From the NCBI RefSeq assembly GCF_902706295.1, contig NZ_CACSJJ010000026.1, forward strand, positions 1 through 64,000: DNA of 64,000 nucleotides, given 5' to 3'. Under the pieces are notes generated by a model. That model had not been told where the DNA came from. It did no database searches and saw nothing but the letters and a program-made list of their open reading frames with translations. Positions 45,529 to 53,389 of the stretch are shown in pieces. The translations under genes were made by a program, and so were the position numbers. Every line of letters begins with the position of its first letter. Position 1 is the first letter of the stretch. The DNA is from Arthrobacter sp. 18067 (lineage in GTDB: Bacteria > Actinomycetota > Actinomycetes > Actinomycetales > Micrococcaceae).

Positions 45529-45984
45529 GTGATTGACGGAATCGATAGAAGCATTTTGCGTCACCTCAAAGAGGATGGACGAATGACGGCCACGGCGCTC
45601 GCTTCCAAGGTGGGTTTGACCGTAGCCCCATGCCACCGGCGGCTTCGCGATTTGGAGTCATCGGGGGTGATCCGCGGGTACCGTGCCGACATCGACCCTG
45701 CCGCGGTGGGGTTGGGTTTCGAGGCCATTGTGTTTGTCACCCTCAGGCAGGTGGAACGCACCATTTTGGCCGAGTTTGAGGAGCGCATAACAGCGAGTCC
45801 CAATATTGTGGAGGCCCAACGGCTCTTCGGCTCTCCGGACTACCTGCTGAAGGTCATCGCCGCCGACCTGCCTGCCTATCAGCGCTTCTACGACGACGAG
45901 CTCGCAGCGCTTCCTGCGGTAGAACGCCTGACATCAACCCTGGTGATGAAGAACCTGAAGACGAACATCGGTCCACCCGTCTAA
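45529..45984 (+). CDS. Lrp/AsnC-family regulator, partner of the LysE exporter (leaderless GTG start)
   Basis: 151 residues. DNA-binding helix-turn-helix (DRSILRHLKEDGRMTATALA, SKVGLTVAPCHRRLRDLES), then the RAM ligand domain (FEAIVFVTLRQVERTILAE, IVEAQRLFGSPDYLLKVIA). A TAAGAT -10 box ends only six bases before GTG 45529, so the transcript is probably leaderless. Divergent from lysE with a 101-bp gap in which its operator must lie. Confidence 0.92.
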   Translation: MIDGIDRSILRHLKEDGRMTATALASKVGLTVAPCHRRLRDLESSGVIRGYRADIDPAAVGLGFEAIVFVTLRQVERTILAEFEERITASPNIVEAQRLFGSPDYLLKVIAADLPAYQRFYDDELAALPAVERLTSTLVMKNLKTNIGPPV

Positions 45985-46007
45985 CCCGACCCCAGGTAAC
46001 AGGCGGG

Positions 46008-46679
46008 TCAGCTTGCCGGGCTCACGTGAACGATGATGACCTGCTGGTCCTTGGAGCCGTCAAAGCGGAGGTCGTAGTTCACTTCAAGCCCCGTGCTGGT
46101 ACCCGAGGTCAGCGAGTAGTCGCTCTTTGACCCGGGGTCCTTGCTGGCGGAGTCAATCCAACGCTCGGCATCATCGGAGTCGATGCCGTACTTCTCCACG
46201 CCATCGCGGATGAGAGTGCTGAGTCCGTCAAGTGAATCCGCGGTGAGGAAGTAGGTGACCTCGGTGAAATCGGGCCTGGCGTCCGTGGTCTTGAACCGGA
46301 TGCGGTCCGTTTGGCCGCTGATCTCGCCGCTGGGGCCCACGATCGTGAGGTTGATCTTGCCGGAGCCTTGGGTGTTGATTTCCGGGCCGTAGCTATCCCC
46401 GGAAACACGCACGGCTGATTTCTGCAGCGTACCGCTGCCCATGTCCAGCCGGGCCTGTTTGTCTGTCCTGATCCGGTCAACACCTGCGGCGTCGAGCGTG
46501 GAAAATTCCGAGGTTATCACTGTGCTCCCTTGGGAAGATGGGGACGTTTCCGACGACTGCGACTGCGGAACAGGGCCGGGCATTTGGCATGCAGTGGTGG
46601 CAAAAATTCCGAGTCCCACCATCACCGAGACTGCGAGCTTCAGGAACCCGGGGGCCGGGCGGAAGGCGGGCCGGATCAT
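46008..46679 (-). CDS. Predicted lipoprotein of unknown function, LppX/LprAFG-like shape
   Basis: 223 residues. A signal peptide ends in a lipobox ATTAC with Cys31. The mature part has a Ser/Gln-rich linker, then a region alternating short strands (LDMGSGTLQKSAVRVS, GSGKINLTIVGPSGEI, PDFTEVTYFLTADSLDGL, LEVNYDLRFDGSKDQQVII) reminiscent of LolA/LppX-type lipid-carrier folds, though I cannot assign it with certainty. Its ATG overlaps the stop of the WXG100-like gene (ATGA), so the two are made together. Confidence 0.75.
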   Translation of the reverse strand: MIRPAFRPAPGFLKLAVSVMVGLGIFATTACQMPGPVPQSQSSETSPSSQGSTVITSEFSTLDAAGVDRIRTDKQARLDMGSGTLQKSAVRVSGDSYGPEINTQGSGKINLTIVGPSGEISGQTDRIRFKTTDARPDFTEVTYFLTADSLDGLSTLIRDGVEKYGIDSDDAERWIDSASKDPGSKSDYSLTSGTSTGLEVNYDLRFDGSKDQQVIIVHVSPAS

Positions 46680-48160
46680 TGGTGCACCTCCGCGTCGAAG
46701 CCATCCACGAACCGGTCCATGATGCCGGGAATATTGTTGGTGGGCCGATACTGCTCAACGCGATCGTTGAAGTCTGAGCCGATGATGTCCCTGGCCTCCT
46801 GCGGATTGTTGGCCAAGAGGTCCTGGTAGGCCGGCAGCGTGTCCTGCTTGATGAGGGCCCACCTTTGGTCGGCGTCCGCGATGTTGCCGTCCGGGAATCC
46901 GGTGGTGAAGTCGGTGCGGAACTGTGCCGGATTATCCCAGTTGGTGAAGGGGATGTTCTGGGGTCCCGGGCTCTCCACGCTGAATTCGTAGGGGAAGACC
47001 TCGGGATAGCTCTTGGCTCCAGGGATGGATGGCTCGCCGGCCAGGGTGACCATGTAGGTTACGGCTTCCCCGCCAGGGTGGTTGCGCATGTTCGTGTAGT
47101 CGTCAGCGATGATTTCGTTCTGCTCGCGGTACAACAGGGCTGTGTTGCCCTCCTTGACCTGAGCGGGGTCGCCGGAATCGATCTGCGCCCACGCCTCTGC
47201 AGTTCCGGGGTCGATGGCCCCGGAATCACGGAGGCGGTTGATCTCGTCTATCCCGCCATTCATATACGCCTGGTGCTGGCGGGCCTGGTCCAGGAAGATC
47301 TCTTTGTTCATGTCCAGCATGGACGTCTCATAGAACTTGATCTCGGCATCGGTCATGCCGGCCAGTTGCTCGATCTGATCCAGGACCGGGATGGGGATGT
47401 CCGAGGCCGGGTTGTCGGCTATTTGCTGTGCGAGGTCACGCAGCATGGCCATGTCCTTGAAGCCACCGGCGAAGGAGGGGCCGATCATGTTGGCCATGCC
47501 AGCCCATTGGAGGTCCGGGTTGGACAGGAAAGCCTGCCCGTAGAAGTCGTAGACCTTTTTGATGGTTTCCCAGTTGTACTCGGTGCCCTTGCTGGTGTCC
47601 CAAGTGGAGGGATCTATGCCCATCTCCCGCATGGCCTGTTGGTTCCAGTAATCGCTGAGGAATTGGGAGTATTCGGGTGACTTCTTTTCGATAAGCCCCG
47701 AATCCGCGGCCGCATCCATGGCTGCCTTGGCTTCGTCGGGATGTTCGAGCGCCCACTTCTTGAACTCGTCGCTGCGGAGGTATTCGGACCGCTCCTCGGG
47801 CGTCATGCCGTTGAGCAGGTCCGTTAGCTCCTGTCCCTTCCCGCCGGATGAACCAGGTCCACCGGAGCCAGCGCCACCGGGCCCGCCACCAGTGCTGGCT
47901 GCGTCCTGTTCCTGAGCGTTCTTCAGCAGGCTCTGCGACGCTGCCTTGATGCCGGAAGCCGCACTCTGGAGGGCCCGCAGATGCGAGCTGTTCCAGTCAT
48001 GACGGAAGCGGTCGCCGTCGTTCCCCCGCCATGGACTGTTGGTGATGGACCCTGACAACTGTTGTCCCAGATCCGTGAGGCGGTCCGCGTTACGGGCCAG
48101 TTCCTTGGCCAACTGACGCAGCTGCGCGACGTCTGCGCCGTAGAAGTTGCCCGCCACCAT
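46676..48160 (-). CDS. WXG100-like N-terminal domain protein with long C-terminal region
   Basis: 494 residues, no signal peptide. Residues 1-90 form two predicted helices with a turn at SPWRGNDGDRFRHDW (Trp44-x-Gly46), the signature of ESX/type VII secretion substrates. A Gly/Ser/Ala-rich linker near residues 92-110 separates it from a helical C-terminal region of about 380 residues (LLNGMTPEERSEYLRSDEFK, AAADSGLIEKKSPEYSQFL, GEAVTYMVTLAGEPSIPGAK), which I do not recognise. Long WXG proteins often carry toxin or effector domains. Coupled lipoprotein may be a partner. No ESX machinery in the window. Confidence 0.82.
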   Translation of the reverse strand: MVAGNFYGADVAQLRQLAKELARNADRLTDLGQQLSGSITNSPWRGNDGDRFRHDWNSSHLRALQSAASGIKAASQSLLKNAQEQDAASTGGGPGGAGSGGPGSSGGKGQELTDLLNGMTPEERSEYLRSDEFKKWALEHPDEAKAAMDAAADSGLIEKKSPEYSQFLSDYWNQQAMREMGIDPSTWDTSKGTEYNWETIKKVYDFYGQAFLSNPDLQWAGMANMIGPSFAGGFKDMAMLRDLAQQIADNPASDIPIPVLDQIEQLAGMTDAEIKFYETSMLDMNKEIFLDQARQHQAYMNGGIDEINRLRDSGAIDPGTAEAWAQIDSGDPAQVKEGNTALLYREQNEIIADDYTNMRNHPGGEAVTYMVTLAGEPSIPGAKSYPEVFPYEFSVESPGPQNIPFTNWDNPAQFRTDFTTGFPDGNIADADQRWALIKQDTLPAYQDLLANNPQEARDIIGSDFNDRVEQYRPTNNIPGIMDRFVDGFDAEVHQ

Positions 48161-48273
48161 GCCCCCAAAATTGTCTGCCGTTGATCTGTCCCCATCCTAG
48201 GCCGCGGCCAGAGACCGGCACATGGGCACAACTGCCCTATGTGAATAACGTGCGGCGTGAATAACGTGCCGCC

Positions 48274-48741
48274 CTACTCCTGGAGCAGGCCGGTGGTTCG
48301 ATACGGAATGACTTCCCGGAGGAACATGCTGGTGGACGTGCGCACGATTCCGGGACACAGTCGAATTTCCTCGGATACCCGGTAGAGGTCGTCCGGGCTC
48401 TTGGCCACCACCCTGATGATGAGGTCGGTGTCTCCGGCGGGTGCGTGGCATTCGAGGACTTCGGGGATGTTCCGGAGGGCGGCGATGGCTTCGTTCAAAT
48501 GGCTCTGGTCGAGTTCTGCGCTGACTGCGGCGGCAACACCGCGTCCCAGGGCGGACGGCAGAACACGGCTGCTGTTCGGGCGCAGGGCTCCGGCCGTGGT
48601 CATCCGTTCCAGCCGTGATTGAACAGTCCCCCGTGCGAGGTGGAGCTTCTGCGCCAACACCATGATGGGCACCCGCGGATCTTCATCAAGCGCGACGAGG
48701 ATCCGGCGGTCCGTGGCATCGAGTTCCTGCAATGTGACCAC
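48274..48741 (-). CDS. Lrp/AsnC-family regulator
   Basis: 155 residues. Helix-turn-helix (DRRILVALDEDPRVPIMVLA, QKLHLARGTVQSRLERM), then RAM domain (AAVSAELDQSHLNEAIAAL, EVLECHAPAGDTDLIIRVVA). Divergent to it is only a short coding-like stretch at 48827 that may be the remains of its former target gene. Start at 48741 with no clear ribosome site; MVTLQELDATDRRIL is typical of the family. Confidence 0.92.
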   Translation of the reverse strand: MVTLQELDATDRRILVALDEDPRVPIMVLAQKLHLARGTVQSRLERMTTAGALRPNSSRVLPSALGRGVAAAVSAELDQSHLNEAIAALRNIPEVLECHAPAGDTDLIIRVVAKSPDDLYRVSEEIRLCPGIVRTSTSMFLREVIPYRTTGLLQE

Positions 48742-48826
48742 TTCCTGTCCAAGTTTTCACGACAGACTGGTCAGATCGACCATTCTTATCGTTGTCCGTT
48801 GCACCAACTGTATGTCTCCTGCTCAA

Positions 48827-48940
48827 ATGGTGACAACGAAGCAGGACGAGGCTACCGCCGGACCCCGCAGGCACCAGGCACCCGGAACACCACCCGGAGC
48901 CCTGCACAGGTTTCCCGCAAGGAAGCAGCCGCTGATTGAC
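48827..48940 (+). pseudogene. Possible N-terminal remnant of a gene divergent from the Lrp regulator
   Basis: An in-frame ATG at 48827 opens a basic, proline-rich N-terminus (MVTTKQDEATAGPRRHQAPG) that continues to HRFPARKQPLID and then into sequence without coding character before a stop at 49006. The placement is typical of an Lrp target. I cannot name the parent gene; the stretch may also be plain intergenic DNA. Confidence 0.3.
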
Positions 48941-49110
48941 TCTTGTTCACAGCATTGTCATTCTGCACTCGCCCGTTCGTGCGGGCAGCACAGTAAGAGC
49001 CCCTGAGCCACCGGATCGTTGCGGTAGCTGAGGGGCTCTTGCGTTGCCTGGACTTGAGACGCAACACCAGCCCGGCGGCCCTGCCCCGAAGACCCACATA
49101 GGCTTGGATC
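48941..49110 (+). other. Structured intergenic region before gluQ, two hairpins
   Basis: GCCCG/CGGGC forms a small hairpin near 48971-48985. A larger one pairs AAGAGCCCCTGAGC (48995-49008) with GCTGAGGGGCTCTT (49027-49040), one mismatch in 14. No T-run follows. It could be a terminator-like remnant, an attenuator before gluQ or a small RNA. No tRNA cloverleaf fits. Confidence 0.45.
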
Positions 49111-49998
49111 ATGACTTCCGCTGGCCGATTCGCCCCGAGCCCCTCCGGCGAGTTGCACGTCGGCAATCTCCGCACGGCCATCCTTGCTTGGCTGTTCGCG
49201 AAATCCAGTGGCCGTGATTTCCTGCTGCGCGTGGAGGACCTGGACCGCGCCCGGTCAGGTGCGGAGGCGGAGCAGCTCCGCGATCTTGAGGCAATCGGCG
49301 TCAGCTGGGACGCTGCCGTCGTACGCCAGACTGAGCGCGCGGCGCTCTACGACGACGCGATCGCCCGCCTCACCCATGAAGGCCGCACCTATGAATGCTT
49401 CTGTACGCGCCGGGAAATCCAGGAGGCACCGTCCGCGCCGCATGCGCCTCAAGGCGCCTATCCGGGCACGTGCCGGCGGCTTTCCCACGCCGAACGTGAG
49501 ATCCGGCGCGCCTCACGTCCGGCGTCGATCCGCCTGCTTGCGGACGTTGCTGAGTGGGGTGTTGAGGACCAGTTGCATGGGAAATACGTGGGCGTGGTGG
49601 ACGACTTCGTCCTGCGCCGGAACGACGGCGTGACGGCATACAACCTGGCGGTGGTGGTGGACGACGCCGCACAGGGAATTGACCAGGTGGTGCGCGGCGA
49701 CGACCTCCTTCCATCGACTCCCCGGCAGGCGTATTTGGCTAGGCTGTTGGGCTTGCCGGTCCCGGAATATGCCCACGTTCCGCTGGTGGTGAATCACGAC
49801 GGCGCCAGGCTGGCAAAGCGGGACGGCGCGGTCACGCTGGGCGACCTCGCCGCCGTCGGAATTCCTGCGGAACGGGTGCGGGACCTGATCCTTGAATCGC
49901 TTCACCTTCCTGCCGGTCCGTTGCCCGACGTGCTGGCGGCATTCAACCCTGGAAACCTGCCGAAGGAGCCTTGGGTGTGGATAACGCCCAGAAGCTGA
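49111..49998 (+). CDS. gluQ: Glutamyl-Q tRNA(Asp) synthetase
   Basis: Attaches glutamate to queuosine in tRNA(Asp). 295 residues, catalytic core of GluRS without the anticodon-binding domain. Motifs: class I HIGH-like signature PSPSGELHVGNLRTAI at residue 9, zinc ligands CFCTRRE and a later Cys in YPGTCRRL, LRRNDGVTAYNLAVVVDDA, GDDLLPSTPRQAYL and KMSKS-like RLAKRDGAVTL. It implies that this organism makes or salvages queuosine. Start ATG 49111. Confidence 0.95.
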   Translation: MTSAGRFAPSPSGELHVGNLRTAILAWLFAKSSGRDFLLRVEDLDRARSGAEAEQLRDLEAIGVSWDAAVVRQTERAALYDDAIARLTHEGRTYECFCTRREIQEAPSAPHAPQGAYPGTCRRLSHAEREIRRASRPASIRLLADVAEWGVEDQLHGKYVGVVDDFVLRRNDGVTAYNLAVVVDDAAQGIDQVVRGDDLLPSTPRQAYLARLLGLPVPEYAHVPLVVNHDGARLAKRDGAVTLGDLAAVGIPAERVRDLILESLHLPAGPLPDVLAAFNPGNLPKEPWVWITPRS

Positions 49999-50023
49999 GA
50001 GACCCACCACGTAGGCTGTCTGG

Positions 50024-51169
50024 ATGCATTCACAGGTGATCGCCCCAGGTTTTGAAACCGTCGCTGAGCTCTTCGGCACTTTCCTCGACCGGGATCCGGA
50101 CTACTCGGCACAAGTTGCGGTCTACCATCGCGGCGTCAAAGTGCTGGACCTGAGCGGTGGACCACACATTCGCCCGGATTCGGTGACTGGCGTATTTTCG
50201 TGTTCCAAAGGCATGGCCGGCCTGGTCATGGCACTGCTGGTACAAGACGGTGTTCTGGACCTTGATGTCGAAGTGGTCAAATATTGGCCCGAGTTTGGCG
50301 TAGAGGGCAAGGCGTCGATCACCGTTGCGCAGCTTCTGTCCCATCAGGCCGGGCTTTTGGGCGTAGAAGGCGGGCTGACGCTTGGGGAGGTTAATAACTC
50401 CGAGCTCGCCGCAGCGAAGCTCGCCAAGCTGTCCCCACTATGGAAGCCGGGTGCAGCATTCGGGTATCACGCGCTGACCATCGGCATTTTCATGGAAGAG
50501 CTATGCCGCCGTATTACCGGTTCCACCCTGCAGGAAGTCTTCGAACAGCGGATCCGTGCGGTGACCGGAGCCCATTTCTATCTCGGACTGCCCGAGTCCG
50601 AAGAAGCCCGATTCGCACCATTCCGCTGGGCCGCCGATCCTTCGTGGCCATGGGTGGATCCCGCCAGCCACATCGGCCTGGCGGCCAACTCTGCGGTGGG
50701 TGACATCCTGGACCTGCCGAACATCCGGGAAGTGAGGGCCGCGGGGTTGAGTTCCGCTGCCGGCGTGGCGAGTGCCGAAGGAATGGCGAGGATCTATGCG
50801 GCGGCTTTGACTGGACTCGCTGGCGATGGTGCCGGTTCAGCGTCCGGCGGGCAAATCGCCGTCGTGCCTCTCCTTACCGAGGAGACCATCCGTGCGGTGA
50901 GCGCCGAGCAGGTGTTCGGGGTGGACCGTGTGTTCGGTGAAACCGGCTGCTTCGGCACTGTTTTCATGAAGTCCCATGCCAGGATGCCATTCGGCAGTTA
51001 CCGCGCGTTCGGGCACGACGGCGCCAGCGCATCTTTGGGATTCGCGGACCCCGTGTATGAACTCGGCTTCGGGTACGTGCCGCAGCAGGCGGAGCCCGGG
51101 GGAGTGGGCTGCCGCAACTTCCAGCTGAGCTCGGCTGTGAGGAAGGCTATCGCAGGGCTCGCAGCCTAG
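50024..51169 (+). CDS. Serine hydrolase of the class C beta-lactamase/EstB esterase family
   Basis: 381 residues, no signal peptide, hence probably an intracellular esterase and not a drug-resistance enzyme. Active-site SxxK is in GVFSCSKGMAGLVM (Ser near residue 60), the Tyr motif in FGYHALTIGIFMEEL, and the third motif region in FGHDGASASLGFADP. Length fits EstB carboxylesterases. Natural substrate unknown. It overlaps the convergent TetR gene by four bases (CTAG). Confidence 0.88.
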   Translation: MHSQVIAPGFETVAELFGTFLDRDPDYSAQVAVYHRGVKVLDLSGGPHIRPDSVTGVFSCSKGMAGLVMALLVQDGVLDLDVEVVKYWPEFGVEGKASITVAQLLSHQAGLLGVEGGLTLGEVNNSELAAAKLAKLSPLWKPGAAFGYHALTIGIFMEELCRRITGSTLQEVFEQRIRAVTGAHFYLGLPESEEARFAPFRWAADPSWPWVDPASHIGLAANSAVGDILDLPNIREVRAAGLSSAAGVASAEGMARIYAAALTGLAGDGAGSASGGQIAVVPLLTEETIRAVSAEQVFGVDRVFGETGCFGTVFMKSHARMPFGSYRAFGHDGASASLGFADPVYELGFGYVPQQAEPGGVGCRNFQLSSAVRKAIAGLAA

Positions 51170-51813
51170 CTGTGCCCTGCGGCCTCGCCGAGCTGCCCTG
51201 CCTGTTCGAGCTGCGCGGCCGGGACCCCCGCCGCCATGCCTGCCCACAGGGTGTCGGTGGTGGCAGCCACCACGGCGTCCACCGTTGTCCCCTCCAGATG
51301 CTTGCCGGCCGCAAGCAGCGCGGCGCCGTGGAGGCTCACGAAGCACACCATGGCCAATGTTTCGGGGTCGCCCGCAGCCAGTGCGCCGGCATTCTGTGCT
51401 TCAGTGATCATGCCTTGGGCAATATGGATCCCTTGCTCGCCTGTGCTCCGCAATTCGGTGCTGGAATCAGGGTGGTGCTTGGTGGAGTACATCACGGTCA
51501 GGAGTGCCGGGTGCGCCACGGCGAATCCGACGTACGCCTTTCCAACCCTGACGAAGCGGCTCCGGAGATCGCTGTCGGACTGGGCGGCATCCAGGATGAG
51601 GCGGTTCATCGACTCAAAGCCTGCCAGCGCCATCGCATCAATCAGGGCTTGTTTATCGCGGAAGTGCTTGGCCGGGGCGCCGTGGCTGACATTCACGTCG
51701 CGGGCGAGCTGCCGCAGGGAGAGTCCGTCGACGCCGGCTTCTTCGATGGTTTCCATGGCGCGTTCCAAGAGGGCTTCCCGGAGTTTGCCGTGGTGGTAGG
51801 GCTGCTCGATCAT
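51166..51813 (-). CDS. TetR-family regulator of the adjacent SDR gene
   Basis: 215 residues. Helix-turn-helix LSLRQLARDVNVSHGAPAKH followed by FRDKQALIDAMALAGF; ligand domain with the TetR_C_33-like pattern (FVRVGKAYVGFAVAHPALLT, VMYSTKHHP). Divergent from an SDR gene with a strong inverted repeat between them, the classic autoregulated pair. Confidence 0.9.
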   Translation of the reverse strand: MIEQPYHHGKLREALLERAMETIEEAGVDGLSLRQLARDVNVSHGAPAKHFRDKQALIDAMALAGFESMNRLILDAAQSDSDLRSRFVRVGKAYVGFAVAHPALLTVMYSTKHHPDSSTELRSTGEQGIHIAQGMITEAQNAGALAAGDPETLAMVCFVSLHGAALLAAGKHLEGTTVDAVVAATTDTLWAGMAAGVPAAQLEQAGQLGEAAGHS

Positions 51814-51829
51814 GGGATAAGTCTAGGCC

Positions 51830-51886
51830 AATGTAGTCATTGACAACAAAGTAGACACTGCCTACCATGTTGACAGTGACTACATT
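51830..51886. promoter_or_regulatory. TetR operator region between the TetR and SDR genes
   Basis: AATGTAGTCA (51830-51839) and TGACTACATT (51877-51886) are perfect 10-base inverted arms 37 bases apart. Within them, GTAG and CTAC around GACACTGC repeat the same half-site theme, suggesting two or more adjacent dimer sites. TTGACA at 51870-51875 fits a -35 box for the SDR gene. Confidence 0.7.
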
Positions 51887-51916
51887 AGTTTCAGCCTCAA
51901 ACCGATTGGATATGCC

Positions 51917-52708
51917 ATGACCATGACCTACACCGGCACCACCGCACTCATCACCGGTGCCAGTTCCGGACTCGGTGCTGAATTCGCCCACCGGTTCGCT
52001 GCCCGTGGCTCCCACCTTGTCCTGGTGGCCCGGCGGGTGGATCGCTTGGAGGAGCTCGCTAAGGAACTGCGCTCCAAGAATGGAGTCACGGTGACGGTGC
52101 TCCCCATGGATCTGGGCCGCGCAGGGGTTGGCCGCGAGCTCTTCGACGAGCTGGCCAGCCGCGGAATCACCGTGGACACGCTCATCAATAACGCAGGTTT
52201 CGGCACCCATGGTCCATTGGTCGAGGAGGACCCGGACACCATTGCCTCTGAGATTTCCTTGAACGTTGCCGCCCTCGTGGATATCACCCGCGCCTTCCTG
52301 CCAAACCTGCTCGCTTCCGGGAAGGGCGCCCTGGTGAATGTCGCAAGCACGGCCGCCTTCCAGCCCATCCCCGGCATGGCCGTTTATGGTGCTACCAAGG
52401 CGTTCGTCCTGAGCTTCACCGAAGCCGTGGCCCACGAGACCAAGGACTCCGGACTCAATGTCCTGGCTCTTTGCCCCGGAGCAACCCGCACCGAGTTCTT
52501 CGAGGTCCTTGGCGGTGAGTCCGCAGCCGTAGGCAAGATGCAGACCTCCGCGCAGGTTGTAGGGACTGCGCTCAAGGCCCTGGACCGCAAGGGAACACCG
52601 GGCAGCGTCGTCTCGGGCTGGGTCAACCGCGTGGCTGCAGGGTTCGCGCAGCGCTTGCCGAGGGCCGTCACCGTCGCCATCGCCGCACGCGCAGTTCAGG
52701 ATTGGTAA
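51917..52708 (+). CDS. Short-chain dehydrogenase/reductase
   Basis: 263 residues, classical SDR. Cofactor motif TALITGASSGLGAEFAHRFA at residue 9, NNAGFG, catalytic Ser in NVASTAAF, and YGATKAF with Tyr and Lys. Sequence after this (SFTEAVAHETKDSGLNVLAL) is like the DltE/YqjQ-type reductases often found next to TetR regulators. Substrate unknown; the TetR operator suggests it is induced by a small molecule. Confidence 0.92.
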   Translation: MTMTYTGTTALITGASSGLGAEFAHRFAARGSHLVLVARRVDRLEELAKELRSKNGVTVTVLPMDLGRAGVGRELFDELASRGITVDTLINNAGFGTHGPLVEEDPDTIASEISLNVAALVDITRAFLPNLLASGKGALVNVASTAAFQPIPGMAVYGATKAFVLSFTEAVAHETKDSGLNVLALCPGATRTEFFEVLGGESAAVGKMQTSAQVVGTALKALDRKGTPGSVVSGWVNRVAAGFAQRLPRAVTVAIAARAVQDW

Positions 52709-52808
52709 ACAGGTCCCGACCCGCAAAGCGCGCTTTCGGCCACGCAACAGCGGATAGCCTGAACATGGGACCAATCCCCGTGGTCCCATGTTCAACCCGG
52801 AGGCCCGC

Positions 52809-53345
52809 ATGACCGAACCACGCTTCACTGTAGAGACAGCCCAGGTCCTGGCGGAGGTGGCTCACAACCGGCAGAAGGACAAGCTCAAGCGTCCCTATCG
52901 GGAGCATGTCCTGGCCGTGGGCGATGCACTCGCGGACTTTGACGAGGACATCCAGATCGCAGGGTACCTTCACGACATTGCTGAGGACACGCCCATCACC
53001 CGGCAGGCGTTGCTGGACATGGGTGTCTCCGAGCGTGCGCTCGCGATTATCGAAAGAGTCACCCGCCGCTTCCACGACGACCCGGAAGATTACGACGCCG
53101 GCATCCGTTACGTCGCCGAAGACCACGACGCTACGTTGGTGAAGATCGCCGACAACGCCCACAACTCGCTGCCCGAGCGGGTCCAGGCCCTCGCCGAGAA
53201 GTGGCCGGACAAGCCGCCGGTAACCCGCTACGCTGATGCCCGTCCGGTGCTGTACACGGCGGTTCCCCGCGAGGAAATCCTGATGATCCTGGAGCGGATC
53301 AATCCGTACTTGATCGCGGAGCTGGACGAGATCGTTCCCGAGTAG
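52809..53345 (+). CDS. HD-domain phosphohydrolase
   Basis: 178 residues. HD metal-binding pattern: YREHVLAVGDAL, GYLHDIAEDTPI (the HD pair), IIERVTRR and VKIADNAHNSL with a late Asp, like the hydrolase half of RelA/SpoT and small (p)ppGpp hydrolases (Mesh1 type). Length fits a stand-alone Mesh1-like or nucleotide phosphohydrolase; substrate not certain. Start ATG 52809 follows GGAGG with five bases of spacing. Confidence 0.85.
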   Translation: MTEPRFTVETAQVLAEVAHNRQKDKLKRPYREHVLAVGDALADFDEDIQIAGYLHDIAEDTPITRQALLDMGVSERALAIIERVTRRFHDDPEDYDAGIRYVAEDHDATLVKIADNAHNSLPERVQALAEKWPDKPPVTRYADARPVLYTAVPREEILMILERINPYLIAELDEIVPE

Positions 53346-53389
53346 GTCTTGCGGGGCCGTTGCCAGGCCTCACAACGCGACGGAGAGCC

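Noticed and set aside
48970-49045. tRNA gene before gluQ
   Set aside because: The hairpins do not form a cloverleaf; no GTTCRANNC T-loop pattern or 7-bp acceptor stem is present.
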